Assembly: GCA_015709595.1 (NCBI GenBank)
Contig: CP054178.1
Span: 744,001-808,000, forward strand
Source of the DNA: Phycisphaeraceae bacterium
Lineage (GTDB): Bacteria; Planctomycetota; Phycisphaerae; Phycisphaerales; SM1A02
Length of the DNA stretch: 64,000 nucleotides
Direction of reading: 5' to 3'
Shown here: piece after piece, positions 8,359 to 17,839 of the stretch
Layout: each line of letters begins with the position of its first letter
Position numbering within the stretch: the first letter of the stretch is position 1
Notes under the pieces: generated by a model
Seen by the model: the letters and a program-made list of their open reading frames with translations, nothing else
What the model was told of the DNA's origin: nothing
Databases searched by the model: none
Made by a program: the position numbers and the translations under genes

Positions 8359-9531
8359 TCACCGCAGCTTGATCGACACCAGCGCGATCATGGAGCAGAT
8401 CACCCCCAGCACCCAGAAGCGGATGACGACCTGCTGTTCGCTCCAGCCGCCGAGGTGGAAGTGGTGGTGGATGGGCGAGACGCGGAAGATGCGTTTGCCG
8501 CCGGTGGCCTTGAAGCAGCCGACCTGCAGGATGACGCTGGCCATCTCCATGAAGAAGACGCCGCCGATGATGAGGAGCAGCACTTCCTGGCGGATGACCA
8601 CGGCGATGTAGGCCAGCAGCCCGCCCAGCGAGAGCGAGCCGGTGTCGCCCATGAACACCATGGCGGGCGAGCAGTTGAACCACAGGAAGCCCAGGCACGC
8701 CCCCGCCATGGCCCCGGTGAGGACCATCATCTCGCGTCCCTCGCGGATGTGGGGGACCAGCAGTCGCCCGGCGGCGTCGCTCGACCCGGCGATGTAGCAG
8801 AGCGCCATCATGGTGAACGCGGCGATGATGGTGATGCCGGTGGCCAGTCCGTCCATGCCGTCGGTCAGGTTGACGGCGTTGGAAGTGCCGGCGATCAGCA
8901 GCGTGACGATGAGCACGAACATGGGCAGGCCGAGGATGATGACGCCCGCCTCGAGCGTGAGGGTGTCCAGCCCGGGCACGTAGGTGCGCTGGAAGGGCAG
9001 CGTGAGCACGCGGGCTTCCGGCGGGCCTTCGCGCAGGTAGAGAAAGACGCCGACCAGCATGGCGATGCCGAGCTGAAAGAGCAGTTTCTCCCACGCGTAG
9101 AGCCCTTCGCGTGAGCCGGTGGACCGGCGGGCGGAGGTGAGTTTGAGCCAGTCATCCACCGCGCCGATCATGGCCATCCACAGGATGACGACGATGCCCA
9201 GCAGCACGTGGAAGTGGCGCAGGTCGGCCAGCAGCAGCACGGTGAAGAGGATCGCGCCGATGATGAGCAGCCCGCCCATGGTGGGCGTGTTGCGCTTGCC
9301 GGCCATGAGTTCGTTGAGCGACTTGTTGTAGAACTCGGGGGCGTCGCCGACCTTGAGTTTCACGAGCCGGCGGATGATGGGCTTGCCGAAGGCGAGCACG
9401 AAGGCGAAACTCACCACCACGGCGAAGAACGCGCGGAACTCGAGCTGGAACATCAGCGTGACCAGCGGCCCCAGCCCGATGGCGTCAAGCCAGTTCTGAA
9501 AATCCTGGTTCTGGAAGAGGTTGTAGAGCAT
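8359..9531 (-). CDS. mraY: Phospho-N-acetylmuramoyl-pentapeptide-transferase
   Basis: A polytopic membrane protein of 390 residues that transfers phospho-MurNAc-pentapeptide from UDP to undecaprenyl phosphate, giving lipid I. Family signatures are visible: KRNTPTMGGLLI, the aspartate-rich loop GAVDDWLKL, NAVNLTDGMDGLA, and FMGDTGSLSLGG followed by the histidine loop (HHHFHLGGWSE). About ten hydrophobic segments are present and the length is slightly above the usual 360. It is the last gene of the minus-strand cluster murE-murF-mraY, 27 nt after murF. This marks a classical peptidoglycan pathway, now accepted for many planctomycetes. Confidence 0.96.
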   Translation of the reverse strand: MLYNLFQNQDFQNWLDAIGLGPLVTLMFQLEFRAFFAVVVSFAFVLAFGKPIIRRLVKLKVGDAPEFYNKSLNELMAGKRNTPTMGGLLIIGAILFTVLLLADLRHFHVLLGIVVILWMAMIGAVDDWLKLTSARRSTGSREGLYAWEKLLFQLGIAMLVGVFLYLREGPPEARVLTLPFQRTYVPGLDTLTLEAGVIILGLPMFVLIVTLLIAGTSNAVNLTDGMDGLATGITIIAAFTMMALCYIAGSSDAAGRLLVPHIREGREMMVLTGAMAGACLGFLWFNCSPAMVFMGDTGSLSLGGLLAYIAVVIRQEVLLLIIGGVFFMEMASVILQVGCFKATGGKRIFRVSPIHHHFHLGGWSEQQVVIRFWVLGVICSMIALVSIKLR

Positions 9532-9558
9532 GGGGCGTCAGGCGGGGGGCGGAAGGCG

Positions 9559-10977
9559 TCACACGGCGGCCGGGGCGCTGAGGGCGGTTCGCGCCTCCAG
9601 CGCGGTCCTGAGGCGCTCCAGGCCGATGCGGCGCGAGCCCTTGAGCAGCACGGCGTCGCCGGGCCGGAGCGTTTCGACGAGGCGCGCCGCGGCGTCGGCG
9701 AGCGCGGGCAGCGAGGTGAATCGCTCGCCGCTCCAGCCGCTTCCCAGCCCGCGCCGGACATCCGCGGCGTGTTGACCGATGAAGCACACCCGCGCGATGG
9801 CGGTGTGCCGATCGAGGGCGGCGATGGCGCGGCCGATCTCCTCGTGGCAGGCGGTCGCCGCGTCGCCCAGCTCCAGCATGTCGCCGAGCACGAGGACGCG
9901 GCGGGTCGCGCCGCGCGAGAGCTCCACGAAGGCGTGCAGCGAGGCGAGCATGGACTCCGGGTTGGCGTTGTAGGCGTCGTTGATGAGGGTGACGCCGCCG
10001 AGGGTGGTGCGCTCCAGCCGCATGGGCGGGCCGTGGGCGGCGGCGAGGGCGGCGGCGATCGCGTCATCGCTGACGCCCAGGCGCCGGGCGGCGGCGATGG
10101 CCATCATGGCGTTGATCGCGTTGTGCCGGCCGGGGAGAAGCAGGTCGAAGCGCTCGCGCCCGTTGATCTCGAACCAGAATGGTCCGTCGCCGCCCCGGGC
10201 GGTCAGCCGCAGGTCGGCGGCGGCGTCCTCGCCCACCCACACGGCGCGCCCCCCCCGCAGGCGGGCGGCGAGGTCGGGCCAGGCGGAAGGCAGAATGGCC
10301 AGCCCCCCCGTGGGGCGGCGCAGGTGGTCGAGCAGGTCGCCCTTCTCGCGGAGCACGTGTTCGACCGAGCCGAGCCCGGCGAGATGGGCGCGGCCGATGC
10401 TGGTGATGATGGCGATGTCCGGCCGCGCGATGGCGGCGAGCGCGGCGATTTCGCCGGGGGCGTTGGTGCCGATTTCGAGCACGAGGAAGCGGTCGTGCGG
10501 CGAGGCCTCGAGGATCGAGAGGGGCACGCCGATGTCGTTGTTGAAGCTCTTCCTGGCGCAGGTGCCGGGCAGGGCGGCGCTCAGCATGGCGCCAAGCAGG
10601 TGCTTGGTGGTGGTCTTGCCCGCCGAGCCGGTGATGGCGATGACGGCGGCGCCGGTGAGCGTGTCGCGGTGGGCGGCGGCGAGGCGGCCCAGGGCGCGGC
10701 GGACGCTCTCCACCACCAGCACGGGGCGGCCGGGGGCGGTGTCGGCGGCGTCCGCACGCTCCACCACCGCCGCGACGGCCCCGTTGGCGAAGGCCTGGGC
10801 GAGGTGGTCGTGGCCGTCGTGCCGCTCGCCCCGGATGGCGAAGAACAGGCGGCGGGCGAGGTTGTCGCGCGAGTCGATGCCCACGCCTTCCGCGAGATCG
10901 CCGGGGGCGGGCGCCCGCAGCCAGCGGCCGGCGGTGATCCGGGCCAGTGAATCCGGCGACAGCACGTTCTTCATCAC
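9559..10977 (-). CDS. murF: UDP-MurNAc-tripeptide--D-Ala-D-Ala ligase
   Basis: A Mur ligase of 472 residues that adds D-alanyl-D-alanine to UDP-MurNAc-tripeptide in the cytoplasm. The ATP loop ITGSAGKTTTKH lies near residue 115, the middle domain contains NDIGVPLSILEA and EIGTNAPGEIAALA, and the C-terminal domain contains NDAYNANPESM and LGDMLELG, all typical of MurF. The start is GTG at 10977 or the adjacent ATG at 10974, with GGAG upstream. It sits 24 nt after murE and 27 nt before mraY, so the three genes are probably one transcript. Confidence 0.95.
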   Translation of the reverse strand: MMKNVLSPDSLARITAGRWLRAPAPGDLAEGVGIDSRDNLARRLFFAIRGERHDGHDHLAQAFANGAVAAVVERADAADTAPGRPVLVVESVRRALGRLAAAHRDTLTGAAVIAITGSAGKTTTKHLLGAMLSAALPGTCARKSFNNDIGVPLSILEASPHDRFLVLEIGTNAPGEIAALAAIARPDIAIITSIGRAHLAGLGSVEHVLREKGDLLDHLRRPTGGLAILPSAWPDLAARLRGGRAVWVGEDAAADLRLTARGGDGPFWFEINGRERFDLLLPGRHNAINAMMAIAAARRLGVSDDAIAAALAAAHGPPMRLERTTLGGVTLINDAYNANPESMLASLHAFVELSRGATRRVLVLGDMLELGDAATACHEEIGRAIAALDRHTAIARVCFIGQHAADVRRGLGSGWSGERFTSLPALADAAARLVETLRPGDAVLLKGSRRIGLERLRTALEARTALSAPAAV

Positions 10978-11001
10978 GTCACCATGCTCCCACGCGGCGC
11001 T

Positions 11002-12510
11002 TCATGGCGTCACCATGCTCCCGAGGCGCTCGTTGAGCGCGGCCCGCGCCACCAGCCGGTCGTCGAAGGGGTGCTTCACCGCGCCGATGATCTGGTAGTC
11101 CTCGTGCCCCTTGCCGGCGATGACGATCACGTCGCCGTCCTCGGCGCGGAGGACGGCGTGGTGGATCGCCTCGCGCCGATCGACGATCGGCTCGACGCGG
11201 TCGCCCGCGTCGGCGGGCACGCCGGTGAGGATCTCCCGCACGATCGAGTCGGGCGGCTCGGTGCGCGGGTTGTCGCTGGTGACGACGACGCGATCGGCCA
11301 GCGCGCAGGCCACGCGGGCCATGCGCGGCCTTTTCGTACGGTCTCGGTCGCCGCCGCAGCCGAAGACGACCCAGAGTTTCGCGCCCTCGGGCACGATGGG
11401 GCGCACCGCGGTGAGCACCTTGTCGAGGGCGTCATCGGTGTGGGCGTAATCCACGAGCACGGTGAGGGGCTCATCGGCGCGGCTGACGGGCTGAAGCCGC
11501 CCGGGGGGGGCCGCGGCGGATGACAGCCCCAGCGCGATGGCCTCGGCGTCCGCGCCCGCCACGTGGGCGATGGCGGCCGCCAGCAGGGCGTTGGCCACGT
11601 TGTGGCGTCCGATGAGCGGCAGCCGCACATCGACCGCCCCCCACGGCCCGTGGAACGCCACGTGGGTTTCGCTGGCGTCCATGGAGAAGATGGTGGCGCC
11701 GGCTTCGCCGCCCGGCGTCTGCAGCCCGCAGCGCAGCACGCGGGCCGGGCTGCGTGCGATCATCTCATCCGCGCGGGGGTCATCGGCGTTCACCACGGCG
11801 ACGGCCTGCGCGTCGAGCATGGTGAAGAGCCGCGATTTGGCGGCGGCGTAGGCGTCCATCGTGCCGTGATAGTCGAGGTGGTCGCCGGTGAGGTTGGTGA
11901 AGGCGCCCACGACGAATCGCAGCCCCGCCACCCGGCCCTGATCGAGGGAGTGGCTGGAGACCTCCATGACCGCCGCGCGGCAGCCGTGCTCGACCATCCG
12001 CGCCAGCGTGGCGCTGAGTTCAATGGCGGGCGGGGTGGTGAGCGAGGCGGGGCGGCGCTCGCGCCCGTCGTCGATCTCCACCGTGCCGAACAGGCCGCAC
12101 TTGAGGCCGCCGACGCTCAGCAGATGCCGCACCAGCCACGCGGTGGTCGTCTTGCCCTTGGTGCCGGTGACGCCGATGAGGGCCAGTTTCCGGCTCGGCT
12201 CGCCGTGGAAGCGCTCGGCCAGCACGGGGAGCACGGCGTCGGGATCATCGGTTTCCAGCACGAGGGCGCGGCCGCCGGCGCCATCGGGCGGAACCTCAAC
12301 GCCGGCGGCGACCAGCACCGCGCCGGCCCCCTTGTCGAGGGCGTCGGCGAGAAAGGCCGCCCCATCGCGGGCGCGACCTCTGCGGGCGACGAAGAGCCCT
12401 CCGGGAACGACCTGGCGGCTGTCGTCCGCCACGGAGACGACGGGCGTGCCGGCGTCCCCGCGTCGAACGCGGATGGGCAGGTCGTGAATCAGTCCCGCGA
12501 TGGTCATCAT
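11002..12510 (-). CDS. murE: UDP-MurNAc-L-Ala-D-Glu--meso-diaminopimelate ligase
   Basis: A Mur ligase of 502 residues that adds the third stem-peptide residue. GVTGTKGKTTTAWL is the ATP-binding loop (near residue 115), and NLTGDHLDYHGTMDAYAAAK and VDYAHTDDALDKVL are family signatures. TSDNPRTEPPDSI contains the DNPR motif associated with meso-diaminopimelate rather than lysine. The start is placed at the first of two tandem ATGs (12510, MMTIAGL); an in-frame ATG at 12546 adds 12 residues without family similarity. It is the first gene of the murE-murF-mraY run. Confidence 0.95.
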   Translation of the reverse strand: MMTIAGLIHDLPIRVRRGDAGTPVVSVADDSRQVVPGGLFVARRGRARDGAAFLADALDKGAGAVLVAAGVEVPPDGAGGRALVLETDDPDAVLPVLAERFHGEPSRKLALIGVTGTKGKTTTAWLVRHLLSVGGLKCGLFGTVEIDDGRERRPASLTTPPAIELSATLARMVEHGCRAAVMEVSSHSLDQGRVAGLRFVVGAFTNLTGDHLDYHGTMDAYAAAKSRLFTMLDAQAVAVVNADDPRADEMIARSPARVLRCGLQTPGGEAGATIFSMDASETHVAFHGPWGAVDVRLPLIGRHNVANALLAAAIAHVAGADAEAIALGLSSAAAPPGRLQPVSRADEPLTVLVDYAHTDDALDKVLTAVRPIVPEGAKLWVVFGCGGDRDRTKRPRMARVACALADRVVVTSDNPRTEPPDSIVREILTGVPADAGDRVEPIVDRREAIHHAVLRAEDGDVIVIAGKGHEDYQIIGAVKHPFDDRLVARAALNERLGSMVTP

Positions 12511-12624
12511 GGAACAGCGCGCTCCGATACACCCCGAGGCGTCCACAGACGCCGGCGGTTCTGAAGGATATCGGAGTGAGTCGCGGCGCGAGGCGAAAAA
12601 CGGATCGACCGCGGCGCGGCACCA

Positions 12625-13749
12625 TCACGGCAGCACCAGCATTGCATCGCCGTAGGAGTAGAACCGGTAGCCGCGCTCGATCGCCTCGGCGTAAAGCGAC
12701 TTGAGCCGATCCAGTCCGACCATGGCGCCGACCAGCAGCAGCAGGGTCGAACGGGGCAGGTGGAAGTTCGTCATCAGGCCGTCCACCAGGCGGAATGCGT
12801 AACCCGGCGCGATCATCAGACGGGTCGCGCCCGCGACCACGTCGGCATCCCGCGACGGGGGCTCGAGCTCGACGCACGGGTCGCCTCCAGCCGCCGACTC
12901 CAGGGCCCGCACGGCGGTGGTGCCGACGGCGATGGCGCGCCCCCCCGCCGCCCGCACGCGGGCGATCCCCTCCAGCGTGGCTCGCGGCACGCTGAACCAT
13001 TCCCGGTGCATGGGGTGATCCTCCACGCGCTCGGTGGACACCGGCTGGAACGTGCCGGCGCCCACGTGCAGCGTGACGCTCAGCCGCGTCACGCCCTGAC
13101 GCGACAGCGCCGTCAGCAGGTCGGGCGTGAAGTGCAGCCCCGCGGTCGGCGCGGCGACGCTCCGACGCTTGGACATCTCGGCGTAGACGGTCTGATACCA
13201 CGCCCGGTCTCGATCGTCCCCGATGGCGGACCCGGGAACCGATCCGTCCACCCCGCCGGATGCTCGCGCCCGCAGAATGTACGGCGGGAGCGGCGTCATG
13301 CCCACCCGGTCAAGCACGCCCTCGGTCGGAAGGTCGGAGGAGAGCTCGGCTGTCCACACGGCTCCATCGCGGGCCGACAGGGTCAGTTGGTGAGTGGTCG
13401 CCTCGCCGCGGCGCGGGTCGATCAGGGCGAGGCGCAGTCCCTGCCGGAGGCGTCCGTTGCTTCGGAGCATGAGCGACCATGACCCCGGAGCCGCCTCGCC
13501 GAGGAAGAGGCCCTCGACGCGCCCGCCGCTGTCCAGTCGCACCGCCAGCAGTCGCGCGGGCAGCACCGACGTATCGTTGACCACCAGCGCATCGCGCCCC
13601 AGCAGGGAAGGCAGATCACGCACCCGGACGTGCTCGACGGCGTCGGACTGACGCCGATACACCAGCAGGCGAGCCGCGTCGCGCGGCTCCACGGGCCGCG
13701 TGGCGATCCGCTCCGGCGGCAGGTGGTAGTCCAGTTCCTCAAGTCGCAT
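12625..13749 (-). CDS. queA: tRNA preQ1(34) S-adenosylmethionine ribosyltransferase-isomerase
   Basis: A protein of 374 residues that transfers and isomerises the ribosyl moiety of SAM onto preQ1 at tRNA position 34, forming epoxyqueuosine. Motifs include the N-terminal DYHLPPERIATRPVEPRDAARLL, VVNDTSVLPARL, and VAAPTAGLHFTPDLL followed by VTLHVGAGTFQPV, which form the substrate site of the family. MTNFHLPRSTLLLLVGA is also conserved. Length is normal. It lies upstream of, and on the same strand as, murE (114 nt gap), and downstream of tRNA-Thr. Confidence 0.95.
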   Translation of the reverse strand: MRLEELDYHLPPERIATRPVEPRDAARLLVYRRQSDAVEHVRVRDLPSLLGRDALVVNDTSVLPARLLAVRLDSGGRVEGLFLGEAAPGSWSLMLRSNGRLRQGLRLALIDPRRGEATTHQLTLSARDGAVWTAELSSDLPTEGVLDRVGMTPLPPYILRARASGGVDGSVPGSAIGDDRDRAWYQTVYAEMSKRRSVAAPTAGLHFTPDLLTALSRQGVTRLSVTLHVGAGTFQPVSTERVEDHPMHREWFSVPRATLEGIARVRAAGGRAIAVGTTAVRALESAAGGDPCVELEPPSRDADVVAGATRLMIAPGYAFRLVDGLMTNFHLPRSTLLLLVGAMVGLDRLKSLYAEAIERGYRFYSYGDAMLVLP

Positions 13750-13864
13750 GAACGATTGGGACGCGGGATCACGGCATGAGCCGGCGGCAGGCCATGCTCG
13801 GACGCCACCCGGTCGGTGCGAACGTGGCCGGCGGAGGCCGAGACGCCGGAACCCCCGCGCGGAA

Positions 13865-13937
13865 AGCCACCCACGGGACTCGAACCCGTGACCTGCGCTT
13901 TACGAAAGCGCCGCTCTACCGGCTGAGCTAGGGTGGC
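13865..13937 (-). tRNA. tRNA-Thr(CGT)
   Basis: A full cloverleaf can be drawn on the minus strand: acceptor GCCACCC/GGGTGGC, D arm GCTC/GAGC, anticodon stem GCGCT/AGCGC with loop TTCGTAA (anticodon CGT), and T arm ACGGG-TTCGAGT-CCCGT. The discriminator is T and no CCA is encoded. Confidence 0.93.
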
Positions 13938-14097
13938 GAAGGGCAGAAGCGTATTCATGGCTCCGGGAATGGACAACGCCGGGGAGCGACGAAAGAAAAC
14001 GCGGAGACCGGCGGAAGCCGATCTCCGCGATGGAATGCCGCCTCAGCCGTCCCCTGAGGTTCTCCCATCCCAGGGACGCGAGACGCCCTTGCACCAA

Positions 14098-16233
14098 TCA
14101 GTTCACGACGACGCGCACCACGTTCTCCGCCGACAGGTTGAGCGCGCCATGCACGCGGGCGGCGGCCTCGCCGACGTCTCCGCCCGACCTGACGAGCTCG
14201 ACAAGACGGTTCAGGTGGCGTTCTTCGGCCCGGTTGCCGTGACGCTTGGCGGAATCCGCCACGCGGTTGAGCAGCTCCACCTGGTCGCGATCGGAGGCCG
14301 TGAGAGCGGCGTCGAACAAGGCCCGCTGGGCCGAGTCGCTGCCGATGTAGGCCAGCACGTCCGCCACCTGATGCTTGAGGGTGCCGGTGCGGGCGCCCAG
14401 GGCCTCGATGAGGGAGGTTTCGGCGTCGGCGATGTTGAAGACCTGGCTGTTGGAGATGGCGATGTTGCGGAGCGTGACGATGGACTCGATGGCGTAGACC
14501 ATGGCGTCGGCCTCGCTCATGCGCCCGCCGGAGCCGCGCAGCATGACCTCGTCCAGCAGGTTGCCGAAGGCGGCCTCATCCATCGACGCCACGCGCACGA
14601 GAATGCGGGGGTCGTTGGAGTAGGTCATCTGCAGGCCGTCGTGCTCCTGCGTGGTGGTGAGCATCAGAACGGGAGCCACCGAGGTCTTGGTCAGGGCGCG
14701 CAGGGCGTTCATGGCGGCGACGGCGTTCTCGGCGTTGTGACGAACCACCACCACGTCCACGCCAGGCGCGCTGGCGACAGGCGCCGCGGTGTCAGCCAGC
14801 GTGGGGCCGTGGGCCACCACGGTGTAGCCGTGGGCCTCGAGCCAGTTGGCGTAGAGGCGCTGATCCTCGGCGTTGTCGGCGATGACGAGGGCGTAGGTCG
14901 TATCCGCCGCCCGGATGGCCGAGGCGAGCAGGGGCACCACGCCGAAGTCGCCCGCGAAGCCGGTGGTCGGCAGGGCCTTGCCCAGGGCGATGGCCGCGTC
15001 GTAGCGCACGCGCCGGTCGGGGTATTGCAGGGCCTCGATCAGCGGGCGTCGCGTGGCGCCGGCCGACCACAGGTTGCCCGCGCCGGCGGTCTTGGACAGC
15101 GCCGCCACCGCGTCGCGGATCAGGGCCGTGTCCGTCTTGTCGATGGCCAGCGCCAGCACGTCCTGCAGGACGGCCGGGCCGGCGCCCATGGCGTAGAACG
15201 CGGGGCTGTACTTGCTGGAGCCGAATGGGGATGGGTCGGTCTCGCCATCCGGCAGGTCGTTCTCGCGCTTCAGGTTGGCGGCGATGAAGGTGGCCAGTGC
15301 GGCTCCGTTGCTGGAATCCAGCTGAAGCGCCTTCTTGGACAGCCGCATCGCCATCACCTCGCCGAAAATGGGCGTGGGCACGGGGAGCGGGACCAGTCCG
15401 GCGAAGGAGTCGAATGACCAGAGATTGTTGGTGGCCTCGTTGGGGTAGGCGGTCAATGAGGCGGCCTCATCGAAGTAGCGTCGCCCCAGGGCCGCGTACT
15501 GCCCGCTGAGCGACCCGGCCCCCGCGCCGCACTGCGCCGCGGCGCGGGACGCCGCCTCCCGCGACGCCGCGGAAGCGTTGGGATCAGTCGCCAGTTCGGC
15601 CAGGTAGGGGCCGGCGGCGGTGTGGCGGATGCGACCCAGCACGTCGCAGATCTTCACCTGCGTCTGCGCATCCAGCTTGGCCAGCGCCTCGCTCAGCGGA
15701 ATCACGGCGAAGCGGCTGAGCTTCACCAGCAGATCGAGCGAGCGCTGGCGGATCTCCGGCTCGGTCCCGTCCGTCACCTGCTTGAGCAGCTGGGGCACGG
15801 CGAACTCGCCCGCCTCGATCAGGCGCTCCTCGGCCATGGTGCGCTGACGCAGCGTGCCCTTGAGCATGCCGATCGCCTCGGCGATGCGGTCGGGGTTGCG
15901 GGCCAGATTCTTCTCGCCGGCGTCGAGGCGGCTCTCCAGCTCGGCCACGATGTCGCGCAGCCCGGAGACCCCCCGGCCGCGCATCAGCGCCGCGTCCAGA
16001 CGGTCACGCGACATGGTCTCGCGCACGAGATCGGACAACTGGGCGTCCGTGATACCCGACTTGAGCAGACGCTCCAGGTGCGACTTCGCCAGATCGGGCT
16101 TCGCAATCATCGTGTAATGCACGAAGTCGCGAAGATCCTGCGCGTTGTCCAACGCCAGAACCGTCGCGCACGGAAGAGCCGAGGCAAGGACAGCCGAGGC
16201 AATGGCGAGCCGCGTGCGATGCGAGAAACTCAT
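14098..16233 (-). CDS. Secreted HEAT-like repeat protein with receiver-like insert
   Basis: A protein of 711 residues starting MSFSHRTRLAIASAVLASALPCATVLA, a clear signal peptide. The first half has helical repeats resembling HEAT/armadillo units (LLKQVTDGTEPEIRQRSLDLLVKLS; CDVLGRIRHTAAGPYLAELA; ALQYPDRRVRYDAAIALGKALP). Around residues 440-560 lies a segment resembling a degenerate response-regulator receiver (ALVIADNAEDQRLYANWLEAHGY, then VDVVVVRHN and APVLMLTTTQEHD). A receiver in a secreted protein would be odd, so it is probably a structural relic. The start at 16233 is preferred because the signal peptide begins there and AGGA precedes it; a 40-residue longer frame exists. Function unknown. 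Confidence 0.75.
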   Translation of the reverse strand: MSFSHRTRLAIASAVLASALPCATVLALDNAQDLRDFVHYTMIAKPDLAKSHLERLLKSGITDAQLSDLVRETMSRDRLDAALMRGRGVSGLRDIVAELESRLDAGEKNLARNPDRIAEAIGMLKGTLRQRTMAEERLIEAGEFAVPQLLKQVTDGTEPEIRQRSLDLLVKLSRFAVIPLSEALAKLDAQTQVKICDVLGRIRHTAAGPYLAELATDPNASAASREAASRAAAQCGAGAGSLSGQYAALGRRYFDEAASLTAYPNEATNNLWSFDSFAGLVPLPVPTPIFGEVMAMRLSKKALQLDSSNGAALATFIAANLKRENDLPDGETDPSPFGSSKYSPAFYAMGAGPAVLQDVLALAIDKTDTALIRDAVAALSKTAGAGNLWSAGATRRPLIEALQYPDRRVRYDAAIALGKALPTTGFAGDFGVVPLLASAIRAADTTYALVIADNAEDQRLYANWLEAHGYTVVAHGPTLADTAAPVASAPGVDVVVVRHNAENAVAAMNALRALTKTSVAPVLMLTTTQEHDGLQMTYSNDPRILVRVASMDEAAFGNLLDEVMLRGSGGRMSEADAMVYAIESIVTLRNIAISNSQVFNIADAETSLIEALGARTGTLKHQVADVLAYIGSDSAQRALFDAALTASDRDQVELLNRVADSAKRHGNRAEERHLNRLVELVRSGGDVGEAAARVHGALNLSAENVVRVVVN

Positions 16234-16524
16234 GTTGATCCTGCTCCTGCGAACGAGGGTTCCGCGACGGGCGGACAGCCGACGACGGTCGGCGCGAACG
16301 GGTCGATGCGACAGCGACACCCCCCGCCGCCCATCGCTGGCGACTTCGGACAAGCCCGAATCTATCCGAATCCCCCCGGCCTGTCAATGAAGTTGAGCCG
16401 TGAAGCGAAGTCACTTTTCAAGCCAACTCCCGCCGCCTGAGGCCAAAGGCGCTCCCTGCCCCTTGCGATGCCGACCTGCCGGCGATACACTCACCCCGGC
16501 TCGGGTGTCCGATCACATCCAGGC

Positions 16525-16747
16525 GTCTGCCGGCCTGCCCGGCACGCCCTGGACGGATGAAAAGGGAAGGCGGTGAAACTCCGCCGCGGACGCGCCGCCG
16601 TAACGGGACTGGCCCGCTTCACCCCTCTTGACGGGTGTCGCCGGGTCGAAAACCTCCCCATGACGCCACTGCCCGCCCCGCAACGGGGTCGGTGGGAAGG
16701 CGGGAGAGGTCATACCCGAAGCCGGAAGACCTGCCCGAGCCGACACC
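16525..16747 (+). ncRNA. Cobalamin riboswitch
   Basis: The conserved elements occur in order: GGGAA-GGC-GGTGAAACTCC (16564-16582), GCGGAC-GCGCCGCC-GTAACGG, then the B12-box region GACGCCACTGCC (from about 16660), and GGTGGGAAGGCGGGAGAGGT followed by CCCGAAGCCGGAAGACCTGCC near 16715-16735. These match the cobalamin riboswitch core (GCCACTG, GAAGCCGGAAGACCTGCC). It lies about 150 nt upstream of a secreted-protein gene and, on the same strand, a pseudopilin gene. The boundaries are approximate. Confidence 0.9.
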
Positions 16748-16899
16748 GTCGCCCGCGCGAGATCGGGCGCCACCGTGGCGGTTCCGGCCTGCTCCCACCG
16801 GCTTGCTCCCCTCGTTGTGCGCTTCGCTCGGGCTTGTCCCGTTCGGCCTCGGGAGCCGTCCTGCGCGAATCAGGGCGAAACAAAGGAAGGACGCTGGTT

Positions 16900-17730
16900 A
16901 TGCGGACCTTGTTCTGCGCGCTTGGTGCTGTCGCTCCGTTCATCATTCTCCTGCCGCACGCGCCTCGGGCTGTCGCCAGCCCGTGCGGCGACGACCCCTT
17001 CGCCGACGTGGTCGTCTCGTTCGATGCCGGCCAGGGCGGCGCCAAGGGATACGACAACCCCTTCACCACGCTCGGCTCGCCAGAACGTTTCACCGGCGAA
17101 GGGCTGTTCCCTGTCGTCGTCAGCCCCTTCAGTCCGCCGTTCGGGCAGGATGAGATCGTCTCGATCGGAGCAGGCGGACACCTGACCGTCCGCTTCAACA
17201 CCCCTGTGCGCAACAGTCCCGGCAACCCCTGGGGCATTGACCTGCTCATCTTCGGCAACACCGGCTTCATCGACAGCAACTGGCCCAACGGCGTCGTCGG
17301 CGGACTGTTCGGCAACGACGGCGGCGTCATCGAAGTCAGCCGGAATGGCAAGACATGGTTCCGCGTGCCCAATGTGACCGCCGACAACATGTTCCCGACC
17401 CTGGGCTACCTTGACAGCGGACCCTATGACGATCAGCCGGGAACGCTGCCGACCGACTTCACCCGGCCCGTTGATCCGGCCCTGACGCTCAACGACTTCA
17501 TGGGACGCTCCTACGCCGAGGTGCTGGCCCTCTACGACGGCTCGGGCGGGGGCACGGGCATCGACCTCGATTCGGTCGGCCTGAACTGGATCCGCTACGT
17601 CCGCGTGCTCAACGAGGGAACGGACAGCATCGAGATCGACGCCTTCGCCGACGTGCGCGCGATCCCCGCGCCCGGCGCGGCGGTCCTGATCCTGCTCGGC
17701 CTGCCGCGGCGGCGACGGCGCACGCAGTAA
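16900..17730 (+). CDS. Secreted PAPGA-tailed protein under cobalamin riboswitch
   Basis: A protein of 276 residues with a signal peptide (hydrophobic ALGAVAPFIILLPHAPRAVA, mature protein starting near SPCGDDPF). The body is beta-rich with glycine and aspartate (GAGGHLTVRFNTP, GIDLLIFGNTGFID). The C-terminus has IPAPGAAVLILLGL followed by RRRR, a variant of the PEP-CTERM/PAPGA sorting tail common in planctomycete exported proteins. Because a cobalamin riboswitch precedes it, it may bind corrinoids at the cell surface; this is inference. ATG 16900 is preceded by AAAGGAAGG. The body gives no enzyme signature. Confidence 0.75.
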   Translation: MRTLFCALGAVAPFIILLPHAPRAVASPCGDDPFADVVVSFDAGQGGAKGYDNPFTTLGSPERFTGEGLFPVVVSPFSPPFGQDEIVSIGAGGHLTVRFNTPVRNSPGNPWGIDLLIFGNTGFIDSNWPNGVVGGLFGNDGGVIEVSRNGKTWFRVPNVTADNMFPTLGYLDSGPYDDQPGTLPTDFTRPVDPALTLNDFMGRSYAEVLALYDGSGGGTGIDLDSVGLNWIRYVRVLNEGTDSIEIDAFADVRAIPAPGAAVLILLGLPRRRRRTQ

Positions 17731-17839
17731 ACGGTGAAGAGGTCACTCACCGCAGAGGCGCGGAGCACGCAGAGACGAAGACGGGAATCAGAGCAAATGG
17801 CGTCGGAACCGGCAACCTGGCCGCGGACGAGGACGAACC

